In this document: positions 23,459 through 31,002 of the stretch, piece by piece | Layout: every line of letters starts with the position of its first letter | Position numbering within the stretch: the first letter of the stretch is position 1 | From: Lachnospiraceae bacterium | Lineage (GTDB): Bacteria; Bacillota; Clostridia; Lachnospirales; Lachnospiraceae | DNA length: 33,018 nucleotides | Direction: 5' to 3' | Assembly (NCBI GenBank): GCA_910575035.1 | Contig: CAJTDL010000016.1 | Coordinates: forward strand, 1 to 33,018 | The notes under the pieces: generated by a model | Seen by the model: only the letters and a program-made list of their open reading frames with translations | What the model was told of the DNA's origin: nothing | Databases searched by the model: none | Translations under genes and position numbers: made by a program

Positions 23459-25368
23459 AAAAAAGAAGGATAGGGACTGCCCTGGTTTATTTCATCTGTA
23501 TCTTGCTGACGGCTGCAGCTTTTTTTGCAAAGGACTTTGTATTATATGATTTCCATATGATGCCGTCTGATTATGAATATAAGGAAACGGATCAAGAGCG
23601 GCTCATGCAGGTGGATACTTCGGTCTGGTTTACCTATGGTTCTGACCGGGAAGTGCAGTATGGGGTTTCAGAGGGGATAAGCGCTGACATGCTTATGATT
23701 TATGCCAAAACGGAAGAAAAAGCTGTTCCGGTTTCTGCTGAGGATTTATCCCCGATCAGGGAGGACTTGATTGGGTATGTGGTAGCTGCCGCGCCGGCAA
23801 GGGAACTGGATTTGGACGGGGATGGCAGGATGGAAAACGTCTATGATTTTGCCCGTGCCGATTTTGGCGCCCATACATATGAACTGGCTCCCAGAGCCTT
23901 TCATCTGCAGGAAATTCCTTTTGAACTGGCATTTGAAGAACGGAAAGTGATACAGGTTTTCTATCAGGGAGAGCCGTTAGTGGGAGGACAGGTTACTGTG
24001 ACTGCGGCAGACGGCGGACAGAAAGTATATATGACAGAGGAGCATGGATGGATTGACGGCCTTCCAATCCGGAATATCCGCGAGGGTTTTACCGTCCGCT
24101 ATTCCCCAGACGGGCAGAATGTCTACCGGATGTATTATGCAGTAGAAGATTATGCTTATTTTAATGAGCATTTTTTCCGGGCGCAGATTCCATTGCTTAT
24201 CATATTGCTTTTGGCAGTAACAGGCATCTTGATTGTATATTTTGTACGGGAATATTTTGCAAGGAAAGATCCTGCCTATGCGGTCTATTCCAGGGAAAAG
24301 CCGGGATTTGGCATGGGAAATAAGGCAGGGAAAGGAAATTCCAAATTTTTATTGGTACGCTGGCTGTTTTTGATTTTCGGGTTTTTCCTGTGGACGTATT
24401 CCGGGAAGCTGCTGGGGCAGGGGCAGCTTTTCAATCAGGTGGCAGTTCCTACCTTTAGCTGCCCGTTCAATCTGGATCAGCCCATAGAATCCAGCTGCTA
24501 CTATCTCACGCATCTGCCTGTCCTGTTCATGCGTAACTGGGAGTATGTTGTGGTGTTTTTGGCGACGCTTGTTCTTTTCCTTGTATTCGGAGGGCGTATC
24601 CTATGCGGTTTTATGTGTCCGTTGGGATTTATTCAGGATTTATTCGACCAGCTTCGCAGGGCGCTGCATATCCGGCCAATCCCTGTAACTGACCGTATGA
24701 ATAAGGTGATCCAGCCTTTGAAATGGATTTGGATCATCCTGTTTTTGGGGTTTGTATTTGTTGGCGGAGATTTCTGTGATATCTGCCCGAATAAAGTGTT
24801 TTCCACTGCTATGGGCGGCTGGTGGGTGAATTATGTTTTGGGAGGGTTCCTTGCGGTTCCCCTGCTGGCAGGCAGTTTCTTTATCAAACGGTTCTGGTGT
24901 CTGATGTGTCCGATGGGGTATTTGCTGGGCATGTTTTATAAGCTGAATCTGTTCAAGCTGAAAAAAGACTGCACATCCTGTACAGAATGCGGAGCCTGCT
25001 ACAATGCCTGCCCTATGAGGATTAAAAGCATCTATACGGAACGGGGAGAAGTAATACCCTCCAGGTATCCCTTTATGCGCAAAAAGATGCGCGATGATAA
25101 GGTAACACCCTCCGGGTATCCCTTTATGCGCAAAAAGATGCGCGATGATAAGGTAACACCCTCCGGGTATCCCTTTATGCGCAAAAAGATGCGCGATGAT
25201 AAGGTAAATGTCCAGACAGTTGACTGCCTGATGTGTGGCGAATGTATTGATAAATGCCCGGAGGACAAAGCGTTGTCCATGACGTTTTGCGGGAAAGCAT
25301 TTTATCAATCTTCCCGGGAAACATTTATGTCGAAATTTGCCCGGAAACGGGGAGATGGAAAAGAATAA
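23455..25368 (+). CDS. Membrane polyferredoxin with extracytoplasmic domain (NapH/NosR-like, 637 aa)
   Basis: TM1 (about 7-27) leads to an outside domain (about 28-238) containing DLDGDGRMENVYDFA and a beta-sandwich-like part (GEPLVGGQVTVTAADGG...EHGWIDGLPI). TM2 is about 240-262. The NapH/NosR-like part has helices near 297, 362, 420 and 460, the paired motifs C384xxxC388P and C482xxC485P, and C441xxC444P on the FCDICPN loop. Two 4Fe-4S ferredoxin sites follow: C509xxC512xxC515xxxC519P and C591xxC594xxC597xxxC601P, the spacer between them being three 17-residue repeats (533-583). It should carry electrons between the membrane and cytoplasmic clusters, presumably for the activase at 26882. 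There are no haem motifs. ATG overlaps the preceding stop; the next gene starts 20 bp later. Confidence 0.85.
   Translation: MKKRRIGTALVYFICILLTAAAFFAKDFVLYDFHMMPSDYEYKETDQERLMQVDTSVWFTYGSDREVQYGVSEGISADMLMIYAKTEEKAVPVSAEDLSPIREDLIGYVVAAAPARELDLDGDGRMENVYDFARADFGAHTYELAPRAFHLQEIPFELAFEERKVIQVFYQGEPLVGGQVTVTAADGGQKVYMTEEHGWIDGLPIRNIREGFTVRYSPDGQNVYRMYYAVEDYAYFNEHFFRAQIPLLIILLLAVTGILIVYFVREYFARKDPAYAVYSREKPGFGMGNKAGKGNSKFLLVRWLFLIFGFFLWTYSGKLLGQGQLFNQVAVPTFSCPFNLDQPIESSCYYLTHLPVLFMRNWEYVVVFLATLVLFLVFGGRILCGFMCPLGFIQDLFDQLRRALHIRPIPVTDRMNKVIQPLKWIWIILFLGFVFVGGDFCDICPNKVFSTAMGGWWVNYVLGGFLAVPLLAGSFFIKRFWCLMCPMGYLLGMFYKLNLFKLKKDCTSCTECGACYNACPMRIKSIYTERGEVIPSRYPFMRKKMRDDKVTPSGYPFMRKKMRDDKVTPSGYPFMRKKMRDDKVNVQTVDCLMCGECIDKCPEDKALSMTFCGKAFYQSSRETFMSKFARKRGDGKE
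25051..25203 (+). repeat. Three tandem 51-bp repeats inside the polyferredoxin gene
   Basis: Copies at 25051-25101, 25102-25152 and 25153-25203; copies 2 and 3 are identical and copy 1 differs at three bases. Each begins GTAACACCCTCCGGGTATCC and contains ATGCGC twice. In frame they encode VTPSGYPFMRKKMRDDK. The ACCC-TCC-GGGT core is a small hairpin. The array lies between the two ferredoxin cluster motifs. Confidence 0.95.
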
Positions 25369-25388
25369 AAAATGAAGGAGAGATGGTG

Positions 25389-26885
25389 ATGGCAGAACAG
25401 ATACGATCAAACAGGCAGAGGGAATTATTTATCAAAAAATCTACAAGAGTGGCAGCGTCTTACTTAAACCGTGCAATGGCGCTTTCTGAAATGCCGGATG
25501 CCGCTAAGCCTTTCTTTGGGACATTAGAAAATACATTTGTAAATTTGCGGGGGATCTCTTCATGCACAGAAGACAGTGCAGAAAAGGGGAAGCACCCTCC
25601 TGGTATCCCGCTATGCGCAGAAAGCAGCGCAATAACAAGGAAGCACCCTCCTGGTATCCCGCTATGCGCAGAAAGCAGCGTAATAACAAGGAAGCACCCT
25701 CCTGGTATCCCGCTATGCGCAGAAAGCAGCGCAATAACAAGGAAAACGATTGGCACATTATGTGTCATGGTTCCTGCAGAGCTGATTTATGCTGCCGGAG
25801 CCATGCCGGTACACCTTTGCTCTGGCAGCAATACGGCATATGCCATAGGAGATGATTATATTCCCCGTGATGCCTGCCCTTTGGTAAAGGCAGTGATGGG
25901 GGGTGGGAAAATCAAAGCCCTGCCGGTCTTTGATCAATGTTCCCTCCTGGTTGCGCCTGTGACCTGTGACTGTAAAAAGAAATTATCTGGCGTTATCGGC
26001 TCTGTAAAAAACACTGTACCGCTCCATATTCCTCCTTTGAAAAAAGAAGATGCAGATACAGAGGTATTTTTGCGGGAATTATACCGTCTGGTTCCTATAC
26101 TGGAAAAAGAAACAGGCAGGCAGATCACGCCGCAGTCTTTGGCGGAAGGAATCCGCACGGTCGGGGAAGCGCAGTATGAAATGTCCGAGTTCTTAAAATA
26201 TAGGAAACACGCTCCGGCATTGCTGCACGGAACACAGGTGATGGTAATTATGAATGCCTATGCCTATATGCCTGCAGATATGTGGGCGGGACAAATGCAC
26301 AAGTTAAATCTTGAATTGAAAGCACGGCTTAGCCAGGAGTATTTTATCAGCAGGCCAAATCAGCCCCGCATTCTTGTGACAGGATCGCCCATTTCGTTTC
26401 CGAATATTAAGATCCCACTTCTGATTGAAGAAATGGGAGGAATCCTCGCAGCGGATGAAACCTGCATGGGAGAGAGGGGGCTGTATGATCCTGTATCCGT
26501 GATTGACACAAGTTTTGACGGTATGATGAGGGCGCTTGCTTCCCGCTATACAAAACCATGTACTTGTCCGGTGTTTGTGGATAACAGCCAGAGGGTTTAC
26601 CGGATCAAACAGATGATAAAGGAACACAGGATTCAGGGGGTGGTTTACCATGTATTGCGTGGATGCCTGGTTTATGATTATGAATATCAGATCATGGAGG
26701 ATGAACTTGGGAAACTGGATATTCCAATCATCCGGGTAGAAAGCGATTATAACGAGGAAGATGTGGAGCAATTACGTATCCGTATGGAAGCGTTTATTGA
26801 ACTGATTAAGCTGAAGGAGTATGCAAAGAATAAGGAAGCGCCCTCCGGGCATACCTCTATGCGCAAGAGTAAAGAAAGGATGTGA
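25389..26885 (+). CDS. 2-hydroxyacyl-CoA dehydratase/double-cubane cluster-type protein (498 aa)
   Basis: The catalytic-type family member. It has PAELIYAAGAMPVHLC (C144), IPRDACPLVK (C163), FDQCSLL (C184), VTCDCKKK (C193, C195) and YHVLRGCLVYDYE (C426). This number of cysteines resembles double-cubane-cluster proteins, which need an ATP-dependent activase and reduce small molecules, more than plain HgdB dehydratases; the subgroup is inference. Residues 68-118 are three 17-residue repeats (KHPPGIPLCAESSAITR) inserted just before the domain's first conserved strand, so the protein is longer than family members (~400-430). Another repeat fragment forms the C-terminus. ATG 25389 is 8 bp after AAGGAG. 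The activase start overlaps its stop (GTGA). Confidence 0.85.
   Translation: MAEQIRSNRQRELFIKKSTRVAASYLNRAMALSEMPDAAKPFFGTLENTFVNLRGISSCTEDSAEKGKHPPGIPLCAESSAITRKHPPGIPLCAESSVITRKHPPGIPLCAESSAITRKTIGTLCVMVPAELIYAAGAMPVHLCSGSNTAYAIGDDYIPRDACPLVKAVMGGGKIKALPVFDQCSLLVAPVTCDCKKKLSGVIGSVKNTVPLHIPPLKKEDADTEVFLRELYRLVPILEKETGRQITPQSLAEGIRTVGEAQYEMSEFLKYRKHAPALLHGTQVMVIMNAYAYMPADMWAGQMHKLNLELKARLSQEYFISRPNQPRILVTGSPISFPNIKIPLLIEEMGGILAADETCMGERGLYDPVSVIDTSFDGMMRALASRYTKPCTCPVFVDNSQRVYRIKQMIKEHRIQGVVYHVLRGCLVYDYEYQIMEDELGKLDIPIIRVESDYNEEDVEQLRIRMEAFIELIKLKEYAKNKEAPSGHTSMRKSKERM
25590..25742 (+). repeat. Three tandem 51-bp repeats inside the dehydratase-family gene
   Basis: Copies at 25590-25640, 25641-25691 and 25692-25742, nearly identical. 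They contain CACCCTCCTGGTATCCCGCT and ATGCGCAGAAAGCAGCGCAA, clearly related to the array at 25051. Here the host gene reads KHPPGIPLCAESSAITR. The frame homologous to the first array would read EAPSWYPAMRRKQRNNK, so the same repeat family is translated in a different frame. Confidence 0.95.
26835..26867 (+). repeat. Single partial copy of the same repeat at the end of the dehydratase-family gene
   Basis: Sequence with GCGCCCTCCGGGCATACC and CTATGCGCAAG matches the first ~33 bp of the 51-bp unit. It is read as EAPSGHTSMRK, the same frame as the first array, and supplies the last residues of the protein. Confidence 0.8.
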
Positions 26886-27682
26886 AAGACGTGGGAAAAT
26901 ATTATTTTGGGCTGGACGGTGGCTCCACTTATCTGAAAGATGTCTTGCTAAAAGATGGAAAGGTTGTAAGTACCCTGGTCTTGCCAACGGGGATTGATAA
27001 CAGCGGCACAGCTAAGAAAATTGTAGCTGCTCTTTGTAAAGAATATGAAATAAACCGCAGTGATATTGGCTATATTATGGCAACCGGGTACAGCCGTAAA
27101 ATCCTTGATGTGGCGGATGATGATATTTCAGAGATTACGGCACATGCTTATGGGGTACGTGTGACAGCGCCAAAAGGCTACCGTCCCGGAATGGTGGTGG
27201 ATATTGGCGGGCAGGACAGTAAGATTATTTATCTGGATGCCAATTATAATGTAAAGAATTTTACGATGAATGATAAATGTGCTGCAGGTACTGGGAAATT
27301 TATGGAAGTCATTGCCCAGATCCTGGAAACGACGATTGACCAGGTAGGGCCGCTTTCTCTGGAAAGCACTGCGCCGTGTGACATTAACAGTACATGTGTT
27401 GTGTTTGCACAGTCAGAGGTGATCTCACTTGTGGCAAGGAAGTTTGACAGGCGTGATATTCTGGCGGGTATGCATCTGTCGATGGCGAAGCGGATCATTA
27501 AGATGATGAAAAAATCTGAAAAAGGCGGGGACATTCTGATGACGGGCGGCGGTGCGCTGAATACAGGCATTCACAGAGCTTTTGAAGAAGAAATGATGAG
27601 GGATGTATATGTTGCAAAATATCCGCAGTTCAATGGTGTGGTAGGGGCGGCATTGATTGCCAGTGAAAGAGGTGGGGTATGA
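26882..27682 (+). CDS. Acyl-CoA dehydratase/reductase activase (HgdC/BcrD/DCCP-R type, 266 aa)
   Basis: An ASKHA-fold ATPase that binds one 4Fe-4S cluster at a dimer interface and passes single low-potential electrons to its partner at the cost of ATP. Visible features: phosphate-1 loop GLDGGSTYLKDVLL, phosphate-2 region VVDIGGQDSKII, the cluster cysteines in NDKCAAGTGKF and STCVVFAQSEV, and the adenosine motif MTGGGALNTG. Length is normal for the family (~260). GTG 26882 overlaps the previous stop; GTG 26891 is an alternative. Its most likely partner is the cysteine-containing protein just upstream, with electrons supplied by the polyferredoxin or a soluble flavodoxin/ferredoxin. Confidence 0.9.
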   Translation: MKDVGKYYFGLDGGSTYLKDVLLKDGKVVSTLVLPTGIDNSGTAKKIVAALCKEYEINRSDIGYIMATGYSRKILDVADDDISEITAHAYGVRVTAPKGYRPGMVVDIGGQDSKIIYLDANYNVKNFTMNDKCAAGTGKFMEVIAQILETTIDQVGPLSLESTAPCDINSTCVVFAQSEVISLVARKFDRRDILAGMHLSMAKRIIKMMKKSEKGGDILMTGGGALNTGIHRAFEEEMMRDVYVAKYPQFNGVVGAALIASERGGV

Positions 27683-28362
27683 ATGCATCTATGGTTGTGC
27701 CAGCTCTGACTACAGCTGTATCTATCGGCCTTGGCTGCGGTACTTGCTGCAGTCCAATGATCAGCACATTCCTGTCTTCTTATGTAGTGTCGCATTCTGG
27801 CGGGGTGAAAAAAGGGGTTCTGTCATTTCTTAGTTTTTTCTTTGGAAAAATGTGCAGTGTTTCCCTGCTTTGCATCGTTTCTGCCGTGACTGCCAGGCAG
27901 TTTATCGGGAGGGATGGAATGATTGGTTCATTTAACCTGCGGCTGTTCTCTCAGGCGGCTATGAGCACAATTGGCGTATTCCTGGCAGGACGGTGGTTTT
28001 TAGAATGGAAGGCTGTGGGAAAAAAACATCAAACATGCGGAGGGTGCAAAGAATGTGGGAAACAGAAGGGAAAAGCCGGAGCTGTCCCAATGTTTGCCGC
28101 AGGCCTGACCTATGGCATTACGCCATGCGCCCCGCTTTTGCTGATGATTGGATATTGCTTTTCACAGCCTGTCCCGCTGGCGGGAATGACAGGCATGGCA
28201 TTCAGCTTTTCCAGTATGGTAAGCCCTGTCCTTTTGCTGGTTATCGTGACAGGGGCGCTTTCAAAGAAGATGGGCAGTGAAATCCCCGATACAGTGAAGT
28301 GGTTTCGTCTGGCTTCGTATTTATTGTTAATGGTTATGCCGTTTCTTCTTACCGTAGAATAA
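27679..28362 (+). CDS. CcdA/TauE-SafE-like membrane protein with cysteine motifs (227 aa)
   Basis: About six membrane helices. The first carries GLGCGTCCSP (C20, C23, C24), and the second half begins GITPCAPLLLMIGYCF, the xPCxP feature of CcdA/DsbD and UreH-like proteins that pass thiol reducing power or ions through the membrane. A cytoplasmic or outside loop has TCGGCKECGK, a further metal or thiol site. I cannot tell electron transfer from export of a sulfur compound. ATG 27679 overlaps the activase stop (ATGA), so it is an integral part of the operon. It may feed or drain electrons for the reductase, or export its product. Confidence 0.7.
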   Translation: MNASMVVPALTTAVSIGLGCGTCCSPMISTFLSSYVVSHSGGVKKGVLSFLSFFFGKMCSVSLLCIVSAVTARQFIGRDGMIGSFNLRLFSQAAMSTIGVFLAGRWFLEWKAVGKKHQTCGGCKECGKQKGKAGAVPMFAAGLTYGITPCAPLLLMIGYCFSQPVPLAGMTGMAFSFSSMVSPVLLLVIVTGALSKKMGSEIPDTVKWFRLASYLLLMVMPFLLTVE

Positions 28363-28406
28363 GCGGCTGGAAATTCAACATCCACATAAATACTTTTTGG
28401 GTATGG

Positions 28407-28456
28407 AAATACATATATTATATGTATTTGATATTTTGTTTTAACAAATTTATAAT
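28407..28456 (+). promoter_or_regulatory. Perfect 23-nt palindrome overlapping a second promoter
   Basis: AAATACATATA (28407-28417), one base, then its exact complement TATATGTATTT (28419-28429). The right arm overlaps the -35 box TTGATA (28428-28433); 17 bp on is TATAAT (28451-28456). The outer part is ATAC...GTAT, like the LysR site at 22154. It may let the small gene at 28481 be expressed apart from the operon, with a repressor or LysR bound. Confidence 0.7.
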
Positions 28457-28480
28457 GGATTCAGAAGGAGGAAGTAAGAT

Positions 28481-28717
28481 ATGGCAGAGGCAGAAGAGCA
28501 ATATGAAAAGATACATCAGAACCTGATTGATGCAGGTTGTGACCTGAAGACTACAGAACTGTGTCTGGCTTTTGTAAAGGAGGGACAGCTTTTGGATATG
28601 ATGCCAATACTCAGGAATCACAGGAATGCCTTGCTTGACTCTGTCCATAGAGGGCAGAAACAGATAGACTGCCTGGATTACCTGCTCTATAAGATTAAAA
28701 ACACCACAGCAAACTGA
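28481..28717 (+). CDS. Small helical protein (78 aa)
   Basis: A 78-residue, entirely helical acidic protein starting MAEAEEQYEKIHQNLIDAGC and containing TTELCLAFVKEG and NHRNALLDSVHRGQKQIDCL. There is no membrane segment. Two Cys (C20, C28) and C64 do not form a known motif. Such small helical proteins, from memory, occur beside redox genes in gut Firmicutes, often annotated as hypothetical. ATG 28481 is 7 bp after AGAAGGAGG. Its promoter resembles that of the operon start, so it probably belongs to the same regulon. Confidence 0.7.
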   Translation: MAEAEEQYEKIHQNLIDAGCDLKTTELCLAFVKEGQLLDMMPILRNHRNALLDSVHRGQKQIDCLDYLLYKIKNTTAN

Positions 28718-28811
28718 GGCATTTTTAATCTCTCGCGGCATTCGCCAAATATTCACGCAAGCGTGGCTGCTTGGCTAAGTGCCCTGAGGGTGCATTGCTC
28801 ACGGAAAATAA
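28718..28811. other. Non-coding junction with a short palindrome
   Basis: A 94-bp gap with CACGCAAGCGTG (28754-28765), an almost perfect dyad, and GCCCTGAGGGTGC near 28780. No gene is seen. It marks a deletion junction, since the next frame starts in the middle of an aldo/keto reductase. Confidence 0.4.
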
Positions 28812-28952
28812 CAGAATTATAACAATGAGGAAGCCGCAAAAGCGGCTCAGATTTGTCTGACAGAGGAAGAAGCCTTGCGGCTGGAGAAGTTAGGGGATGA
28901 AACAGGTGTCCCGACGGTTCGTGAATGGGAAAAGGAGATGGAGATAGGATGA
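28812..28952 (+). pseudogene. Aldo/keto reductase C-terminal remnant
   Basis: In frame from just after a TAA at 28809: NEEAAKAAQICLTEEEALRL, EKLGDETGV and PTVREWEKEMEIG, the typical C-terminus of aldo/keto reductases (TxEExxxLExLADexGVxTIRxWEKxM). The TIM-barrel with its catalytic Tyr/Lys/His is missing. Its stop overlaps the flavodoxin start (ATGA), showing that the two were once an operon. Confidence 0.75.
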
Positions 28953-29479
28953 ATATATTAATATTAAATGGAAGCCCACGCCTAAAGGGCAGCACAAGGC
29001 AGATGATTGACGCTTTCCGGGAAGGAGCCGTATCTGCGGGGCATACCGTGGAGATAGCGGATGTCTGCAAAATGAAGATTGGAGGGTGCCTGGCTTGTGA
29101 ATATTGTCACACAAAGGGAAAGGGCAAATGCGTGCAGAAGGATGATATGCAGAAGATCTATGCGCTGCTAGGGGATGCCCAGATGCTGGTGATTGCCTCA
29201 CCAATCTATTATCATGGCATATCTGGTCAGTTGAAATGCGCGATTGACCGTTTTTATTCCGCTGCATATCCTGTGGGGCCGTCCAATCTGAAAAAGGCCG
29301 CAATGATTTTAAGTTCCGGAGACCCGGATATGTATGAGGGAGCTTTGTTCTCGTTTAAAGGAGATTTTCTGGGTTATCTCGGATTGGAAAATATGGGCGT
29401 GTTCACGGCTTATGGCAGCGAAAACGGTTCAAAGCAAAAACTGGATGAGTTAAGGCAATTCGGCCAGTCGCTGCAATAG
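28949..29479 (+). CDS. Flavodoxin-family NAD(P)H-dependent FMN reductase (176 aa)
   Basis: The flavodoxin-like fold starts MNILILNGSPRLKGSTRQMI, where NGSPRxxGxT binds the FMN phosphate. The cysteine pattern GGCLACEYCHTKGKGKC (C-x2-C-x2-C-x7-C) is that of iron-sulfur flavoproteins/multimeric flavodoxins, and VIASPIYYHGISGQLK is the second FMN loop. It transfers electrons between reduced nicotinamide, ferredoxin or flavin and an acceptor. ATG 28949 overlaps the stop of the aldo/keto reductase remnant and has GGAGATGGAG upstream. It may be a soluble electron carrier for reductive enzymes nearby. Confidence 0.85.
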   Translation: MNILILNGSPRLKGSTRQMIDAFREGAVSAGHTVEIADVCKMKIGGCLACEYCHTKGKGKCVQKDDMQKIYALLGDAQMLVIASPIYYHGISGQLKCAIDRFYSAAYPVGPSNLKKAAMILSSGDPDMYEGALFSFKGDFLGYLGLENMGVFTAYGSENGSKQKLDELRQFGQSLQ

Positions 29480-29510
29480 GGATCATTGAAAAATAGTAAT
29501 TGCTCTGAGA

Positions 29511-30377
29511 TTGGGCTATTACATAAATAGCTTATGGAAAGGGATGTTTGACTTGGTTTTAGAGGATATGCTGAGGGAATTTCAAGGGGAAGAAGGAAAA
29601 GCGGCAGAAACCCCCAAATGGCGGGGACTTTTTGATGCCATTTGCCAGGATGCAATACGGATTGGCATGGAGTTAAATTGCCAGTACCATACCCCAGAGG
29701 AAATCAGGGAAATTATGGGCAGGCTGACAGGGAAAAAGATAGATGATTCTTTCCGCTTGTTCCCTCCATTTTATACGGACTTTGGAAAAAATATCACGAT
29801 AGGAAAGGACGTTTTTATCAATTCTGGCTGCCATTTCCAGGATCAGGGCGGTATTACGATAGGGGATGGTTCCCTGATCGGGCATAATGTGGTGCTGGCA
29901 ACGATCAACCATGCCCTTGCCCCGTCAAGAAACCGTAAAAACCATTATGCACCGATAAAAATAGGCTCCCATGTATGGATTGGATCCAATGCAACGGTTC
30001 TTCCTGGCGTGACCGTAGGCGATTGGGCGGTGATTGCGGCAGGTATCATGTTTGAAGGGGGCGCGTCTTTCGTTTTGGCAGCGGCAGGCAGCGTTTACCC
30101 GGAACATGAAGCATATGGCGCTGGAATTGGCGCTATGCCAGGCCGTGTCGTATGGTTCCATGACAAAGATTCTGTAAACTGGGATGGGAGCGGATACTGG
30201 TGGAATACTGCAAATTATGATGAAAACGCCATCCAGAATATGGTGGATCAAAGCATTGCAGGACTGGCAGGGAAAGAGGATGTAAAAGCAGGATGGGACG
30301 CACTGTTCCTTGCAAATAACAGTAAAAGGGGAAAAGATAGCGATCAAAGCAAATATCAATGGCTCCGGCGTATTTGA
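29511..30377 (+). pseudogene. Chimera: hexapeptide acetyltransferase fused to a DUF362 fragment (288 aa)
   Basis: Residues ~30-183 are a left-handed beta-helix acetyltransferase of the maltose/galactoside O-acetyltransferase type: FPPFYTDFGKNITIGKDVF, the catalytic His region TINHA, and PIKIGSHVWIGSNATVLPGV ending at DWAVIAAG. The normal tail (AVVTKDVP...VGGVPAK) is absent. It is replaced in frame by IMFEGGASFVLAAAGSVYPE and GIGAMPGRVVWFHDKDSVNW, then GYWWNTANYDENAIQNMVDQ, which I recognise as a DUF362 protein from its signal peptide onward. The last part runs out of frame near 30326; the DUF362 sequence continues in the next frame. No ATG has a good ribosome site (TTG 29511 or ATG 29544). 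A deletion probably joined two genes. Confidence 0.7.
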
Positions 30378-30456
30378 CGACGACAGCTCCGGGGAAACAA
30401 GTATGAGCTATACAAACCCTGTCCTTTTAAAATGCCTGTTTGCAAGAAAACGATAG
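30326..30456 (+). pseudogene. Out-of-frame continuation of the DUF362 fragment
   Basis: In the frame one base on from the chimera the DNA reads GEKIAIKANINGSGVFDD, then SMSYTNPVLLK, the conserved middle of DUF362 proteins (GEKIAIKINxNG ... NPVLLKAL). It then turns into unrelated residues and stops at TAG 30454. The gene has therefore suffered both a frameshift and a 3' deletion. Confidence 0.65.
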
Positions 30457-30989
30457 CGGCAGTGAAATCCATCCGTTTATCCAAAACATCTTATACCTAC
30501 AATGGCAAAATGCGTAAGCCTTCTGTCACTGTCACAGACAGGGATCAAAAGCGGTTAAAAGAAGGAGCGGATTATACCGTATCTTATCTGGCAAGTTCAA
30601 AAAATGCAGGTATTTATACAATAAAAGTTCAGTTCCGGGGAAATTACAGCGGGATAGAAAAAACATCTTTCCAGATTACCCCGAAAGGCACGGCAATCGC
30701 GGGCGTGTCTGCAAAGAAAAAGGGTTTTACAGTAAAATGGAAAAAACAAAAAAAACAGACAGACGGATATGAAATAGCCTTCTCCACCAGCAATAAATTT
30801 CCAAAGAAAAGGACTGAAATTATAAATATAAAAGGGAATGTTAAGGCATCAAAAACAGTATCGAAATTAAAAGCAAAAAAGAAATACTATATAAGAATCC
30901 GTACCTATAAAGCAGTCAAAGCAGAGGGAGGACAAAATAAAATTTATTCAGGCTGGTCAAAGCCGAAAACAGTAAAAACGAAAAAATAG
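30432..30989 (+). pseudogene. C-terminal fragment of a surface protein with Ig/fibronectin-like modules (185 aa)
   Basis: The frame opens with VKSIRLSKTSYTYNGKMRKP and continues to DYTVSYLASSKNAGIYTIKV, a beta-sandwich module frequent in Clostridial cell-wall proteins. A fibronectin-III-like module follows (GFTVKWKKQKKQTDGYEIAF ... YYIRIRTYK ... YSGWSKPKTVKTKK). There is no signal peptide and no ribosome site at ATG 30432, and the start is fused to the DUF362 fragment, so the N-terminal catalytic or adhesive part is missing. Such modules normally end secreted enzymes or adhesins. Confidence 0.65.
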
Positions 30990-31002
30990 GAGGAGGCCTA
31001 AA

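Noticed and set aside
24640-25410. Minus-strand ORF of 256 codons opposite the polyferredoxin gene
   Set aside because: It is a shadow of the repeat-containing plus-strand gene, has no ribosome site and low-complexity composition.
25051-25742. CRISPR-like array
   Set aside because: The repeats are directly tandem without unique spacers, lie inside two open reading frames and have no cas genes nearby.
25562-25855. 97-codon ORF covering the second repeat array in the other frame
   Set aside because: Outside the repeats it has no family similarity and no ribosome site; the dehydratase-family frame is clearly the coding one. The alternate frame is kept only as evidence of the repeat's ancestry.
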